Shown: positions 16,838 through 26,323 of the stretch, piece by piece
Numbering within the stretch: position 1 is the first letter of the stretch
How the letters are laid out: each line of letters opens with the position of its first letter
Assembly: GCA_021775525.1 (NCBI GenBank)
Contig: JAJFHQ010000013.1
Location: 1-64,000, forward strand
Direction of reading: 5' to 3'
Length of the DNA stretch: 64,000 nucleotides
Source: Hyphomicrobiales bacterium
Lineage (GTDB): Bacteria; Pseudomonadota; Alphaproteobacteria; Rhizobiales; Methyloligellaceae
Notes under the pieces: model-generated
The model's database searches: none
The model's input: only the letters and a program-made list of their open reading frames with translations
What the model was told of the DNA's origin: nothing
Position numbers and translations under genes: made by a program

Positions 16838-17248
16838 ATGATCATTGGTCTTGGCAACGACCTCATTGATATCAGGCGTATTGAAAAAACCATTGAGAAG
16901 TATGGCGAGCGGTTTCTTGACCGAATTTATACCGAAATCGAGCGCCAGCGTTCTGATTGCCGCAACCAGCGTGCCGCCTCTTACGCAAAACGCTTTGCGG
17001 CCAAGGAGGCCTGCTCCAAGGCTCTGGGTACGGGTATTCGCTCAGGGGTGTTTTGGCGTGATATGGGTGTTGTAAACTTGCCCTCGGGGCGTCCGACACT
17101 GGAACTCACGGGCGGTGCTGCCAAGCGCCTTGTGAGCCTGACACCGCAAGGGTGCAGCACCCGGATTGACCTGACCATCACGGATGATTTCCCGCTGGCA
17201 CAAGCAATTGTCATTATTTCTGCCATTCCTGATGGGATAAATATCTAA
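16838..17248 (+). CDS. acpS: Holo-[acyl-carrier-protein] synthase
   Basis: The product has 136 residues. It transfers phosphopantetheine from CoA to acyl carrier protein. The family motifs [14 protein letters not shown] (4-17, with the Mg-binding Asp8) and [15 protein letters not shown] (about 52-66, with Glu) are present. The length is typical of AcpS. It precedes lepB by 119 bases and continues the operon from pdxJ. Confidence 0.95.
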   Translation: MIIGLGNDLIDIRRIEKTIEKYGERFLDRIYTEIERQRSDCRNQRAASYAKRFAAKEACSKALGTGIRSGVFWRDMGVVNLPSGRPTLELTGGAAKRLVSLTPQGCSTRIDLTITDDFPLAQAIVIISAIPDGINI

Positions 17249-17367
17249 CACAAAGCCATTGGCGGAATTTGCCCCTTATGCCGTTTGCGTTGTTTCACGG
17301 TTGGAGCTATAGGGGCGTCTGCTGAAATCATACGAATTTCACGCAATTGGAAGGAAAGCTTAAAAGC

Positions 17368-18126
17368 ATGAGCATAGAGGCTGAAACAAAAAAATCTCAA
17401 CGTGGAGGAATGGCCGACACAGTACGTGTGGTCATTCATGCGTTGATTCTGGCCATGATCGTGCGGGTGTTCTTCTACCAGCCTTTTAATATTCCTTCCG
17501 GATCGATGATCCCGACGCTGTTGGTCGGCGATTATTTGTTCGTTTCAAAATTCAGCTACGGATATTCAAAATACTCATTCCCCTTTTCCCCTGACCTTTT
17601 CGGCGGGCGCGTCTGGGCATCTGAACCCAAACGCGGCGATGTCGCCGTGTTCAAGCTTCCCCGAGATAACAAGACCGATTACATCAAGCGAGTGATCGGA
17701 TTGCCCGGCGATGAAATTCAGATGATTGGCGGGGCACTGCAGATTAATGGCAAGGCGATTATCCGCAAACGTGTTGACGATTTTCTGATGAAAGACTCAT
17801 TCGGTAACATGCGGCGTATCGCGCAGTTTGAGGAAACACTGCCAAATGGCGTGAAGCATCCCGTTCTCGATCTGGTGCCGCAGGGCGTTGGCGACAACAC
17901 CGCCGTCTACAAGGTCCCGGAAGGGCACTATTTCATGATGGGTGACAACCGTGACAATTCGACTGACAGTCGGGTTATCAGTTCGGTTGGATATGTCCCG
18001 ATTGAAAATTTCGTTGGCCGAGCGGAAATCATATTCTTCTCAGCAGGCGGAGACACGCGCTTTTGGGAATTCTGGCGCTGGCCCGGAGCTATTAGATTTG
18101 CCCGGTTTTTCTCGCTGGTAGACTAG
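17368..18126 (+). CDS. lepB: Signal peptidase I
   Basis: The product has 252 residues. It cleaves Sec and Tat signal peptides at the periplasmic face. One membrane segment is at 20-38 (VVIHALILAMIVRVFFYQPF). The catalytic Ser46 is in NIPSGSMIPTL, and Lys108 in DYIKRVIGLPGDE is the general base. The signature GDNRDNSTDSR follows. I prefer the ATG at 17368, which has a GGAAGGAAAG site upstream, over the frame opening at 17347. rnc begins right after the stop with no gap. Confidence 0.95.
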   Translation: MSIEAETKKSQRGGMADTVRVVIHALILAMIVRVFFYQPFNIPSGSMIPTLLVGDYLFVSKFSYGYSKYSFPFSPDLFGGRVWASEPKRGDVAVFKLPRDNKTDYIKRVIGLPGDEIQMIGGALQINGKAIIRKRVDDFLMKDSFGNMRRIAQFEETLPNGVKHPVLDLVPQGVGDNTAVYKVPEGHYFMMGDNRDNSTDSRVISSVGYVPIENFVGRAEIIFFSAGGDTRFWEFWRWPGAIRFARFFSLVD

Positions 18127-18840
18127 GTGGCCAAACGAAGAGCAAATTCACCAGATGCTCTCCAGGAGACATTGGGGCACGTATTTACCCGGCCTGAATT
18201 ACTGCAACGCGCACTGACGCATTCAAGCGCGCGGAGGCGGGGTCTCAAGAATTATGATTATGAGCGTTTGGAATTCCTCGGCGACAGGGTTCTGGGATTG
18301 GTTATTGCCGAGTTTCTGACGGAACTATTCCCCGATGCTCTCGAAGGTGATCTGGCCAGGCGGTTTAACCGTCTGGTGCGGAAGGAAACATGCGCTGAAG
18401 TGGCTGAAAAAATTCAACTCGGTGATTTCGTCATCATGAGCGCCAGTGAGGCGGATAGCGGTGGGCGCGGTAAACAGACCATATTGGGAGATGCGTGCGA
18501 AGCAATACTCGGCGCTATTTTCCTCGATGGAGGGTTTGATACGGCGCGCTACATAATCCGCACTTTGTGGGCCGGCTTTATCGATGACGAAAGCATACCG
18601 TTGCGTGATGCGAAATCTGAACTACAGGAATGGGCACAAGGACGCGGCCTTGCATTGCCGGAATATATCGAGATGGACAGGGAAGGTCCCGACCATGCGC
18701 CGCGGTTTACCACGAGAGTGGAAGTGAAGGGTGTTGATCCGGCGCAGGGAGAGGGTGACAGCAAGCGTGCTGCCGAACAATCCGCCGCAACCGTTATGCT
18801 TCATCGTGAAGGCATCTGGAAGAGTGATCGCGATGCCTGA
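18127..18840 (+). CDS. rnc: Ribonuclease III
   Basis: The product has 237 residues. It cleaves double-stranded RNA in rRNA processing. The RNase III signature ERLEFLGDRVLG (residues 41-52) contains the catalytic acids, and the GDACEAILGAIFLDGG stretch has the second acidic pair. The dsRNA-binding domain is at about 160-230 (DAKSELQEWAQGRGL, with GEGDSKRAAEQSAA). It starts at GTG directly after the lepB stop. The stop overlaps the era ATG by eight bases. Confidence 0.95.
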   Translation: MAKRRANSPDALQETLGHVFTRPELLQRALTHSSARRRGLKNYDYERLEFLGDRVLGLVIAEFLTELFPDALEGDLARRFNRLVRKETCAEVAEKIQLGDFVIMSASEADSGGRGKQTILGDACEAILGAIFLDGGFDTARYIIRTLWAGFIDDESIPLRDAKSELQEWAQGRGLALPEYIEMDREGPDHAPRFTTRVEVKGVDPAQGEGDSKRAAEQSAATVMLHREGIWKSDRDA

Positions 18841-19762
18841 CAAGGAAATACCGGCCAATCCGGACTCTCCCTCCTCGTGTGCGGTCATTGCCTTGATTGG
18901 CGCCCCCAATGCAGGCAAGTCCACCCTGATCAATCAACTGACAGGCACAAAAGTTTCCATCGTTACGCACAAGGTGCAAACCACCAGGGCCCGTATGCGC
19001 GGTATAGCCATTGAGGGGTTGAGCCAGCTCATACTCGTGGACACACCGGGCATATTTTCCCCCAAGCGCAGGCTGGACCGCGCCATGGTTGATGCCGCAT
19101 GGAGCGGGGCGCATGATGCCGATATCACACTCCTGCTTATTGATGCGGTAAAAGGCATTGATGACGAAGTGCAGGCCATACTGGAGGGGTTGAAAGACCT
19201 TGCTGGGAAAAAAGTTTTGCTTCTGAACAAAGTTGATCTGGTTCAGAAGGATATCTTGCTGTCTCTCGTTGAAAAACTCAGGCCTTATGGTGATTTTAAC
19301 GAGACTTTCATGATCTCCGCCATGACTGGCGATGGCGTGAGCGATCTCAAATCATATCTGGCAACAAGCGCGCCTCAAGGGCCATGGCTTTACCCGGAAG
19401 ACCAGCTCACCGATGCACCGTTGCGCCACCTTGCAGCGGAAATCACACGTGAAAAACTGACCCTGCGCTTGCACCAGGAATTACCCTATGCTTCCACCGT
19501 AGAAACTACGGCATGGAAGGAGTTGCGGGGAGGAAAAGTGCGCATTGAGCAGACGGTTTATGTCATGCGCGATAGCCAGAAAATGATTGTTCTCGGCAAG
19601 CAGGGCCGGACCATCAAACAAATTTCCATGGAGTCGCGAAAGGAACTTGCAGACATCCTTGGCGTTGCGGTTGATCTTTTCCTGTTTGTGAAGGTGCGCC
19701 CCAAATGGGGTGATGATCCCGAACGGTACCGGGAAATGGGACTGGATTTTCCAAAGAACTAG
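18833..19762 (+). CDS. era: GTPase Era
   Basis: The product has about 309 residues. Era binds 16S rRNA 3' end and helps 30S subunit assembly. Motifs in order: G1 GAPNAGKST (23-31), G2 QTTRAR, G3 DTPG in LVDTPGIF, G4 NKVD in LLNKVDLV, then the C-terminal KH domain (VEQTVYVMRDSQKMIVLGKQGRTIKQIS). I use the ATG at 18833, inside the end of rnc, not the longer frame from 18731. The short overlap is the usual rnc-era coupling. Confidence 0.95.
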   Translation: MPDKEIPANPDSPSSCAVIALIGAPNAGKSTLINQLTGTKVSIVTHKVQTTRARMRGIAIEGLSQLILVDTPGIFSPKRRLDRAMVDAAWSGAHDADITLLLIDAVKGIDDEVQAILEGLKDLAGKKVLLLNKVDLVQKDILLSLVEKLRPYGDFNETFMISAMTGDGVSDLKSYLATSAPQGPWLYPEDQLTDAPLRHLAAEITREKLTLRLHQELPYASTVETTAWKELRGGKVRIEQTVYVMRDSQKMIVLGKQGRTIKQISMESRKELADILGVAVDLFLFVKVRPKWGDDPERYREMGLDFPKN

Positions 19763-19776
19763 AGGTTTGGGCGCGC

Positions 19777-20502
19777 ATGCAATGGTCAGATGAAGGCATT
19801 GTCCTGTCCGCACGAGCTCATGGCGAAACCAGCGCCATCGTTGAGTTATTGACACGGTCCAATGGCCGGCACCTTGGCCTGGTGCGCGGCGGGCGTTCCA
19901 AAAGACTGCGGCCGGTACTGCAGCCGGGAAACCTGGTCAAGGCTGACTGGCGCGCCAGACTATCGGAACATCTCGGCAGCTATCATGTCGAGTTATTGGA
20001 AGCAAACGCCGCACGCGTTCTTCATGAAAGGACTGCGCTCGCGGGGTTGAACACGCTGACAGCACTTGCCAGGCTCTTACCGGAACGTGAACCTCATGGT
20101 CCTCTCTTCGATGTCGCCCTCATGGTCCTAATGGCGCTCGGGGAAGGGGAACACTGGCCTGCACTCCTCGTGCGCTGGGAACTCGGACTGTTGAACGAAC
20201 TGGGCTTCGGGCTTGATCTGGGCAGCTGCGTATCGACAGGTGAGACCGCCAATCTGATTTATATCTCACCCAAAAGCGGGTGTGCGGTAAGCGGCGAAGC
20301 GGGTGCACCCTATAAGGACAAATTGCTCGCCTTGCCGGGTTTTTTACTCGCAGGGGAGGGCAATGACGACGACCCGGCACTGGACGATATCATCAACGGC
20401 TTCAAATTGACTGGGTATTTTCTGGAAAAGAATGTCTGGCGTCCACGGGATCTGAAACCGCCACCTGCACGTGCGCGAATGATTGCCGATATCTCCGAAT
20501 AA
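19777..20502 (+). CDS. recO: DNA repair protein RecO
   Basis: The product has 241 residues. RecO, with RecF and RecR, loads RecA onto gapped DNA. The N-terminal OB-fold (EGIVLSARAHGETSAIVELLT, then GLVRGGRSKRLRPVLQPGN) and the helical C-terminal part (WELGLLNELGFGLDL) fit the family. The two cysteines near 150 and 170 (GSCVSTG, SGCAVSG) sit where some RecO proteins carry a zinc site. It lies 14 bases after era. Confidence 0.92.
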   Translation: MQWSDEGIVLSARAHGETSAIVELLTRSNGRHLGLVRGGRSKRLRPVLQPGNLVKADWRARLSEHLGSYHVELLEANAARVLHERTALAGLNTLTALARLLPEREPHGPLFDVALMVLMALGEGEHWPALLVRWELGLLNELGFGLDLGSCVSTGETANLIYISPKSGCAVSGEAGAPYKDKLLALPGFLLAGEGNDDDPALDDIINGFKLTGYFLEKNVWRPRDLKPPPARARMIADISE

Positions 20503-20563
20503 GCGCACTCGAGGGGATTTCATACACATTGTGCGACTCACGCCATTACGCTAATCGTGAGTC

Positions 20564-22801
20564 ATGGGTGAAGAAGGCACAAGTGGAGATGGCGCGGAAT
20601 CCATAAATCTGCGAGATGCTCTTGAAGAGCGGTATCTCGCCTATGCGCTTTCCACCATCATGCACCGGGCACTGCCAGATGTCCGTGACGGTTTGAAACC
20701 GGTTCACCGGCGATTGCTTTACGCCATGCAACAATTGAAGCTCGACCCCGAGGGCGGTTTCAAGAAATGTGCACGAGTCGTTGGCGATGTTATTGGTAAA
20801 TACCATCCCCATGGCGACCAGGCGGTTTATGACGCGCTTGTGCGCCTGGCGCAGGATTTCGCTGTCCGCTTTCCGCTCATCGAAGGGCAGGGAAATTTTG
20901 GCAATGTGGATGGCGACAACGCGGCAGCCATGCGTTACACCGAGGCCAAGCTTACAGAGGTCGCCGCAGCCTTGCTTGAAGACATTGGCGACGACACAGT
21001 TGATTTTCACGAAACCTATGACGGTGAGGAAAGCGAGCCTACGGTTCTGCCCGCTAACTTCCCGAACTTGCTGGCAAACGGTGCCACTGGCATCGCCGTG
21101 GGCATGGCGACCAGCATTCCGCCTCATAATGTGGGCGAGTTATGCGACGCCGCACTCCATCTCATAAAATTTCCAAATGCTCGGGTGGACAAACTGACCG
21201 AATTTGTTCCCGGACCGGATTTTCCCACCGGCGGTATCATCGTTGAGCCACGAGACTCGATCCAGGAAGCCTATAAGACCGGGCGTGGTGGTTTCCGTGT
21301 GCGTGCACGCTGGGAGAAGGAAAGTCTGGGCCGTGGCGGGTATGTCATCGTCGTTACTGAAATTCCATACCAGGTGCAAAAGGCCCGGCTAATTGAAAAA
21401 ATAGCTGACCTGATGCAGGCCCGCAAATTGCCGTTGCTGGCAGATATACGCGATGAATCAGCTGAAGAAATCCGCGTGGTTTTCGAGCCCAAAAGCCGAT
21501 CGGTGGATGCGGATTTATTGATGGAATCACTGTTCAAGGTGACGGACCTGGAATCGCGTATTCCGCTCAATATGAATGTACTGAGCCGGGGCAAGGTCCC
21601 CAATGTGCTGGGTCTGCGCGAGGTGCTGAGGGAATGGCTGGAGCACCGCCAAGTGGTGCTGGTGCGTCGCTCACAAGACCGGTTGGGGAAAATTGAACGC
21701 CGTCTTGAAGTGCTTGATGGCTATCTCATTGCCTATCTCAATCTCGACGAGGTTATTCGGATAATTCGTTTCGAGGATGAGCCCAAACAGAAGCTCATGC
21801 TTACCTTCAAGCTGAGCGATGTTCAGGCTGAAGCCATTCTCAATATGCGGTTGCGCGCGTTGCGCAAGCTCGAAGAGATGGAAATCAGAGTCGAGAATGA
21901 CAAGCTTATATCCGAGCGAAACGAACTCAACAAATTGCTAAAGTCAGACAAGGCGCAATGGGCTCATATTGCGTCCGAGATCAAGGACATCAGGACAAAA
22001 TTTGGCAAAAAGTCGGAACTTGGCAAACGCCGTGCAGACTTTGCCGACACCCCGGAAGTCGAGTTCGATATCGCTTCGGCGATGATTGAAAAAGAACCGG
22101 TGACAGTCGTCTTGTCGCAGAAGGGCTGGATACGCGCGATGCGCGGTCACCTCGACGACACATCATCTCTTCAGTTCAAGGAAGACGATGCCTTGAAGCG
22201 CGCTCGGCCGGCATCGACAACCGACACTCTCGTGCTGTTTGCCACCAACGGAAAATTCTATTCACTGGCTGCTGACAAGCTTCCCGGCGGGCGCGGTCAT
22301 GGCGAACCGGTTCGTCTCATGATCGAGATGGAAGAAAATCACGACATCGTGGAAATGTTTGTGCATCGGCCGGGCCGTAAACTTCTGGTGGCGTCAAGTG
22401 CCGGCTATGGCTTCGTCGTCAAGGAGGACGAGGTGGTTGCCATGACACGCAAGGGCAAGCAGGTACTCAATGTGAGCGAGCCGGACGAAGCTCTCTTATG
22501 TGTGCCAGTAGATGGAGACATGGTGGCAGTCATAGGTGAAAACAGGAAGATGCTATGCTTCCCGATTCAAGATCTGAATGAAATGTCGCGGGGACGCGGC
22601 GTACGTTTGCAGCGCTACAAGGATGGCAGTATGGCCGACGCCAAGACGTATGCCAAGAGCGAAGGCCTCACATGGATTGACTCCTCAAACCGGACCTGGA
22701 CGGTGACAGAATTGCGGGACTGGACCGGCACGCGCGCACAGGCAGGTCGGCTCCCGCCTAAAGGCTTCCCAAAGGCCAACCGCTTTGGACCTAAGTTCTG
22801 A
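20564..22801 (+). CDS. parC: DNA topoisomerase IV subunit A
   Basis: The product has 745 residues. ParC with ParE decatenates daughter chromosomes. N-terminal [27 protein letters not shown] (24-50), the [21 protein letters not shown] winged helix (79-100), and the catalytic Tyr125 in [10 protein letters not shown] are present; the C-terminal beta-pinwheel spans about 490-745. At the position of E. coli ParC Ser80 there is Gln86, and Asp90 stands at the Glu84 site, so this protein differs from the wild-type enterobacterial quinolone contact residues. It is 61 bases downstream of recO. Confidence 0.94.
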   Translation: MGEEGTSGDGAESINLRDALEERYLAYALSTIMHRALPDVRDGLKPVHRRLLYAMQQLKLDPEGGFKKCARVVGDVIGKYHPHGDQAVYDALVRLAQDFAVRFPLIEGQGNFGNVDGDNAAAMRYTEAKLTEVAAALLEDIGDDTVDFHETYDGEESEPTVLPANFPNLLANGATGIAVGMATSIPPHNVGELCDAALHLIKFPNARVDKLTEFVPGPDFPTGGIIVEPRDSIQEAYKTGRGGFRVRARWEKESLGRGGYVIVVTEIPYQVQKARLIEKIADLMQARKLPLLADIRDESAEEIRVVFEPKSRSVDADLLMESLFKVTDLESRIPLNMNVLSRGKVPNVLGLREVLREWLEHRQVVLVRRSQDRLGKIERRLEVLDGYLIAYLNLDEVIRIIRFEDEPKQKLMLTFKLSDVQAEAILNMRLRALRKLEEMEIRVENDKLISERNELNKLLKSDKAQWAHIASEIKDIRTKFGKKSELGKRRADFADTPEVEFDIASAMIEKEPVTVVLSQKGWIRAMRGHLDDTSSLQFKEDDALKRARPASTTDTLVLFATNGKFYSLAADKLPGGRGHGEPVRLMIEMEENHDIVEMFVHRPGRKLLVASSAGYGFVVKEDEVVAMTRKGKQVLNVSEPDEALLCVPVDGDMVAVIGENRKMLCFPIQDLNEMSRGRGVRLQRYKDGSMADAKTYAKSEGLTWIDSSNRTWTVTELRDWTGTRAQAGRLPPKGFPKANRFGPKF

Positions 22802-22813
22802 TCAATCCGTTGA

Positions 22814-22954
22814 GCAAGGTCTGAAAATCTGGCTCGGGTTGATCTCTATACCAACGATGTGAGGGTGGAAAATATCAGCTTTTACGAGGCGCGTGGGTAC
22901 AGCCTCACAGAGAGGGCCATTCAGGACGGTTATGCGAGAATTTTTTCGAATTGA
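22814..22954 (+). pseudogene. Remnant of a GNAT acetyltransferase (C-terminal part only)
   Basis: After an in-frame TGA at 22811-22813, an open stretch of 46 codons reads VDLYTNDVRVENISFYEARG, then YSLTERAIQDGYARIFSN. This is the C-terminal beta5-alpha4 segment of the GNAT family (LYTN...N..FY...GY pattern). There is no start codon, no acetyl-CoA pyrophosphate loop and no N-terminal half, so it is a decayed fragment. It directly follows parC. Confidence 0.7.
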
Positions 22955-22993
22955 AACTGAGTTCAGAAGCGGGCGGGTAAACAGTAATCTGTA

Positions 22994-23752
22994 TCAGGCG
23001 CGCACCCAGCCATCAGACGTCAGGAGTTCTTGTGGTGTAAAACGCGTCTTGTAATCCATCTTGCTTGAACCCTTGATCCAGTAGCCGAGATAGACATATG
23101 GAAGTCCGAGTTTGCGGGCAAACTCCACATGTTCCAGGATCATGTATGTTCCCAGGGAACGCACTGAGAATTCCGGGTCAAAAAAACTGTAGACCATCGA
23201 GATGCCATCGCTCAGCCGGTCACACAAGGATACCGCCACAAGCGGGCGATCTTCGGGTTTGCAATCGCTGTCTGAACCTTCCTGAGAAAAGTCTGCCGGA
23301 ACGCGATACTCCGTGAGAAAGGTATTCACCACGCTGTCCTCGACCATCATGGCGTAATCAAGAACGGTCATGTCCGCCATGCCACCATCTCCGTGTCTCT
23401 GGTCGATATAGCCACGGAACAAGGAATATTGTTCTGATGTGGGGACCGGCCTGATGCGCCGGATGTTCAGGTCGCGGTTGAGGCGAGTGGCGCGTTTAAA
23501 AGCACTTCCGGGTTTGAACTCATCGACGATGATGCGAACAGGTACGCAGGCCGAACAACCGTCGCAATAGGGCATGTAGGCAATATTCTGGCTGCGGCGG
23601 AATCCACCCTTGAGCAAATTGTCGATCAACAAATCAGGGCGACCCTGGGTCAGGTGCGTGAACAGTTTGCGCTCCTGCCTCCCGGGCAAGTAGGGGCATG
23701 GCTGTGAGGTGGTGATATAAAACTGCGGAAAGTCGGTTTTGTGTTCGCTCAC
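22994..23752 (-). CDS. bpt: Aspartate/glutamate leucyltransferase
   Basis: The product has about 252 residues. It adds leucine (or arginine) from aminoacyl-tRNA to N-terminal acidic residues, marking proteins for ClpS/ClpAP. Family motifs are QPCPYLPGRQERKLFTHL (start), FRRSQNIAYMPYCDGCSACVPVR and YVYLGYWIKGSSKMDYKTRF near the C-terminus. I start at the GTG at 23750-23752 with GGGGAA upstream. The longer frame overlaps the stop of the transporter gene, so a longer start is not needed. Confidence 0.93.
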   Translation of the reverse strand: MSEHKTDFPQFYITTSQPCPYLPGRQERKLFTHLTQGRPDLLIDNLLKGGFRRSQNIAYMPYCDGCSACVPVRIIVDEFKPGSAFKRATRLNRDLNIRRIRPVPTSEQYSLFRGYIDQRHGDGGMADMTVLDYAMMVEDSVVNTFLTEYRVPADFSQEGSDSDCKPEDRPLVAVSLCDRLSDGISMVYSFFDPEFSVRSLGTYMILEHVEFARKLGLPYVYLGYWIKGSSKMDYKTRFTPQELLTSDGWVRA

Positions 23753-23804
23753 ATTATTCCCCGGTTGCTTGTCGGTTGTTATGTCTTCGATGCCGGCGTG
23801 TTCC

Positions 23805-25628
23805 TCACATACCGAAATAGATCGGTGCAAACACAGAATATGCAATCCATATGATCAGGATCAAGGGGACACCGGCAATCATGAAATCTCGGAACCGGTA
23901 ATGTCCAGGACCCATGACTATCAGGTTGGTTTGATACGCAATGGGTGTGGCAAAAGAGCAATTAAGTGCGAAGATCAGCCCATATATGAAAGGTTCCGGG
24001 TCCGCGCCTATTTCATTTGCTGCACTGACAACGATAGGGGCAAACAAAGCGCCCGTAGCATGATTGCTCAAAAAATTTGTGAGTATGGCAATCAGCAGGA
24101 AAAGTGCTGAAAGCAGGACAGCCGGACCCCATCCGGAGAATAGTGCGACAACACCATGGGCAAGAAATTGCGCGCCACCTGTGGCCTCAAGTGCACCGGC
24201 CATCGCAAAAGCAGTGCCGATCAGGAGATATATCTTGCTGTCAAAAGCACGTGCGGCCTGGGGTATAGTCAACGCCCCAACGAGGATCATGGCGATGGCT
24301 CCGGCCATGGCGGCTATCGCGATTGGTACGACGCCGCTTGCCGCGGCCAGGATCATGCCCATAAAGATGACCATGGCGGATTTGGCATGGTGGGGCACCG
24401 GCAACTCGGCGCGTGAGCGCGCCAGCAGCAGCAGGTCTCGATGATTGCGCAGCATCCGGACTGCACCGGGCTTGCCGAGCAACAGCAGCACATCACCTGC
24501 GACAAGGCCTATCTCATTCATTGGTGCGCGTAACATGCGGCTGTGGCGTTCGATACCCAGCAGCGTGCAGCCAGTATCAGCCTTGAAGGTTTCAGGGTTT
24601 AATGTGTTGCCAATACGACGGGAGCCTGGAGCAATGACCGCCTCGGTCATGATGAGATGCTCTCGCACCTGCTGGCCCAAAGGTTCGGCATCGCCGATCA
24701 GGTCGCGATCTTGCTTGATCGCGTCAAGCAAAACGCGCCGGGTCGCGGCAATCATCACCACGTCGCCTTCCCGTAATTCCATGTCATCAAAGGGTGGCAG
24801 CAGGGAACGGCCCTGCCTTTGAACAAGCCGTACGGTCATGTGCTGAAGATCGGTAAACATCCCTGCGGTTGAACGCTTGCCGACCCATGGATGGTTATTG
24901 CTCAACTCGATCTGCGCAATGAATTGCTTGCCGCGTTCGCCCGAGGGTTGGGAGAGGGCTGGGCTGGGTTTGATGAGGCGGGGGATGACGAAAAGGACAT
25001 AGACCGCACCAAGTGCTGCGAGGAACAGTCCAGGCACGGCAAAATCAAAAAACCCAATGCGTATCGATCCGGCCGTTTCAGCGACAGCTGCTGCGATCAG
25101 GTTTGCCGAAGAGCCGATCAAAGTTGTCATGCCACCGAGTATGGTGATGAAGCTGAGCGGCATCAGCACGTGAGCGGCGGTTTGCCCGAGGCGCACAGCA
25201 AGCGCGCTCAGGATAGGTATGAAAATGACGACCACCGGCGTGTTATTCAGAAAAGCACTCAAGGTTGCGGCGATAATGAGCGTCAGGGCAAGGGCGGCGG
25301 TGGGAGCAATCTTGATCAGGCCACCTATGATTTCAGTCGCTTTTTCGATGGCGCCCGTTTGGGACAGCGCCTGTCCGACAATCAGCAGTGACAGGATTGT
25401 AAAAACCACTGGATTGGCAAAACCAGCCAGTAGAGTTGTCACAGTCACAGAGTATCTTCCCGGTACTACGGGAAGGGGAAAGAAGTGAAACAGGATCAGG
25501 AAGGCGAGAACGGTCAGTCCGGCAGAGAGTTCTAGCGGGATACGATCAATGGCAAAAAGTATGACTGCACAGCAGATAACGGCGAACGTCACCCACATAT
25601 GCCCATGCTCTATCCCTAAACTCGTCAT
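23805..25628 (-). CDS. SLC13-type permease with two RCK_C domains
   Basis: The product has 607 residues. An N-terminal bundle of helices (about 10-215) and a C-terminal bundle (about 400-607) flank two soluble TrkA-C (RCK_C) regions at about 235-390. Both halves carry the SLC13/CitT re-entrant motif (AFLNNTPVVVIFIPIL and NFLSNHATGALFAP). This group is annotated as sodium/anion symporters with regulatory RCK_C domains; substrates may include sulfate, dicarboxylates or citrate, but the sequence does not decide. It lies immediately upstream of bpt in the same direction. Confidence 0.85.
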   Translation of the reverse strand: MTSLGIEHGHMWVTFAVICCAVILFAIDRIPLELSAGLTVLAFLILFHFFPLPVVPGRYSVTVTTLLAGFANPVVFTILSLLIVGQALSQTGAIEKATEIIGGLIKIAPTAALALTLIIAATLSAFLNNTPVVVIFIPILSALAVRLGQTAAHVLMPLSFITILGGMTTLIGSSANLIAAAVAETAGSIRIGFFDFAVPGLFLAALGAVYVLFVIPRLIKPSPALSQPSGERGKQFIAQIELSNNHPWVGKRSTAGMFTDLQHMTVRLVQRQGRSLLPPFDDMELREGDVVMIAATRRVLLDAIKQDRDLIGDAEPLGQQVREHLIMTEAVIAPGSRRIGNTLNPETFKADTGCTLLGIERHSRMLRAPMNEIGLVAGDVLLLLGKPGAVRMLRNHRDLLLLARSRAELPVPHHAKSAMVIFMGMILAAASGVVPIAIAAMAGAIAMILVGALTIPQAARAFDSKIYLLIGTAFAMAGALEATGGAQFLAHGVVALFSGWGPAVLLSALFLLIAILTNFLSNHATGALFAPIVVSAANEIGADPEPFIYGLIFALNCSFATPIAYQTNLIVMGPGHYRFRDFMIAGVPLILIIWIAYSVFAPIYFGM

Positions 25629-25694
25629 GACGGGGATTATGGGGCCAGAATCAGTTTTATGTCGCCCTTAAAGGATAAATGTTCACACGTGCGC

Positions 25695-26237
25695 TCAGGA
25701 GCGTTTGTTAGCCCTGGCGCGGGCATCTGTGTTAATGACCACTGTTCCGGCGAGGAAATCGTGTAGGCAACGCTTTCGACCGTTAAACGGAGCCATCAGC
25801 AGTATGAACGGTGTGAAAATGGTCACCGAAAAATAGTAAAGTAGAGCGTGGAACGCGGCGAGCAGCGAATACATGGGGGCGCCATACCAGGTGCGCATTT
25901 GTAATTCGGTTGAACGCATGCCGATCGTCGCCGATTGCGGCCGGCTCAGGGTGTAGGCGTTGTAGGCAAGGGCGACCGCTGGGAAGGCCACTCCGAACAG
26001 CAACCATGTCAGGCCGAGAGTGAAGATACCGGCAACGAACAGCAGCAGATAAACTGCGATAGTCAGTGTCAGGATGATCGCAATGTCGATTGCAAACGCG
26101 ATTACGCGCCGGCCTAAAACCCCTTCAAAATACTCGCGTTGCCGTAAAGCGTCATAGGCATGAGGCTTGTCGGACGCATCAAAGCCAAGCTGCCCGGAAC
26201 TGCCTTCTCCTGAATTTGATTGCGCCGAACCTGGCAT
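25695..26237 (-). CDS. RDD family membrane protein
   Basis: The product has about 180 residues. After a disordered N-terminus (about 1-40), the RDD region begins at VLGRRVIAFAIDIAIIL, with Arg and the two Asp of the family name, followed by helices near 55-100 and 130-155. RDD proteins are small polytopic membrane proteins of poorly known transport function. I take the ATG at 26237 over a TTG 21 bases upstream. It is next to the SLC13 gene with about 66 bases between. Confidence 0.82.
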   Translation of the reverse strand: MPGSAQSNSGEGSSGQLGFDASDKPHAYDALRQREYFEGVLGRRVIAFAIDIAIILTLTIAVYLLLFVAGIFTLGLTWLLFGVAFPAVALAYNAYTLSRPQSATIGMRSTELQMRTWYGAPMYSLLAAFHALLYYFSVTIFTPFILLMAPFNGRKRCLHDFLAGTVVINTDARARANKRS

Positions 26238-26323
26238 GGGGAAAGCCCTTTCTCTCAAGGTAATGATTTCGTTCTGTATATGGTGACAAATCCCCCTGCG
26301 GCAAGGGAGTGATGGGTCAGGAT

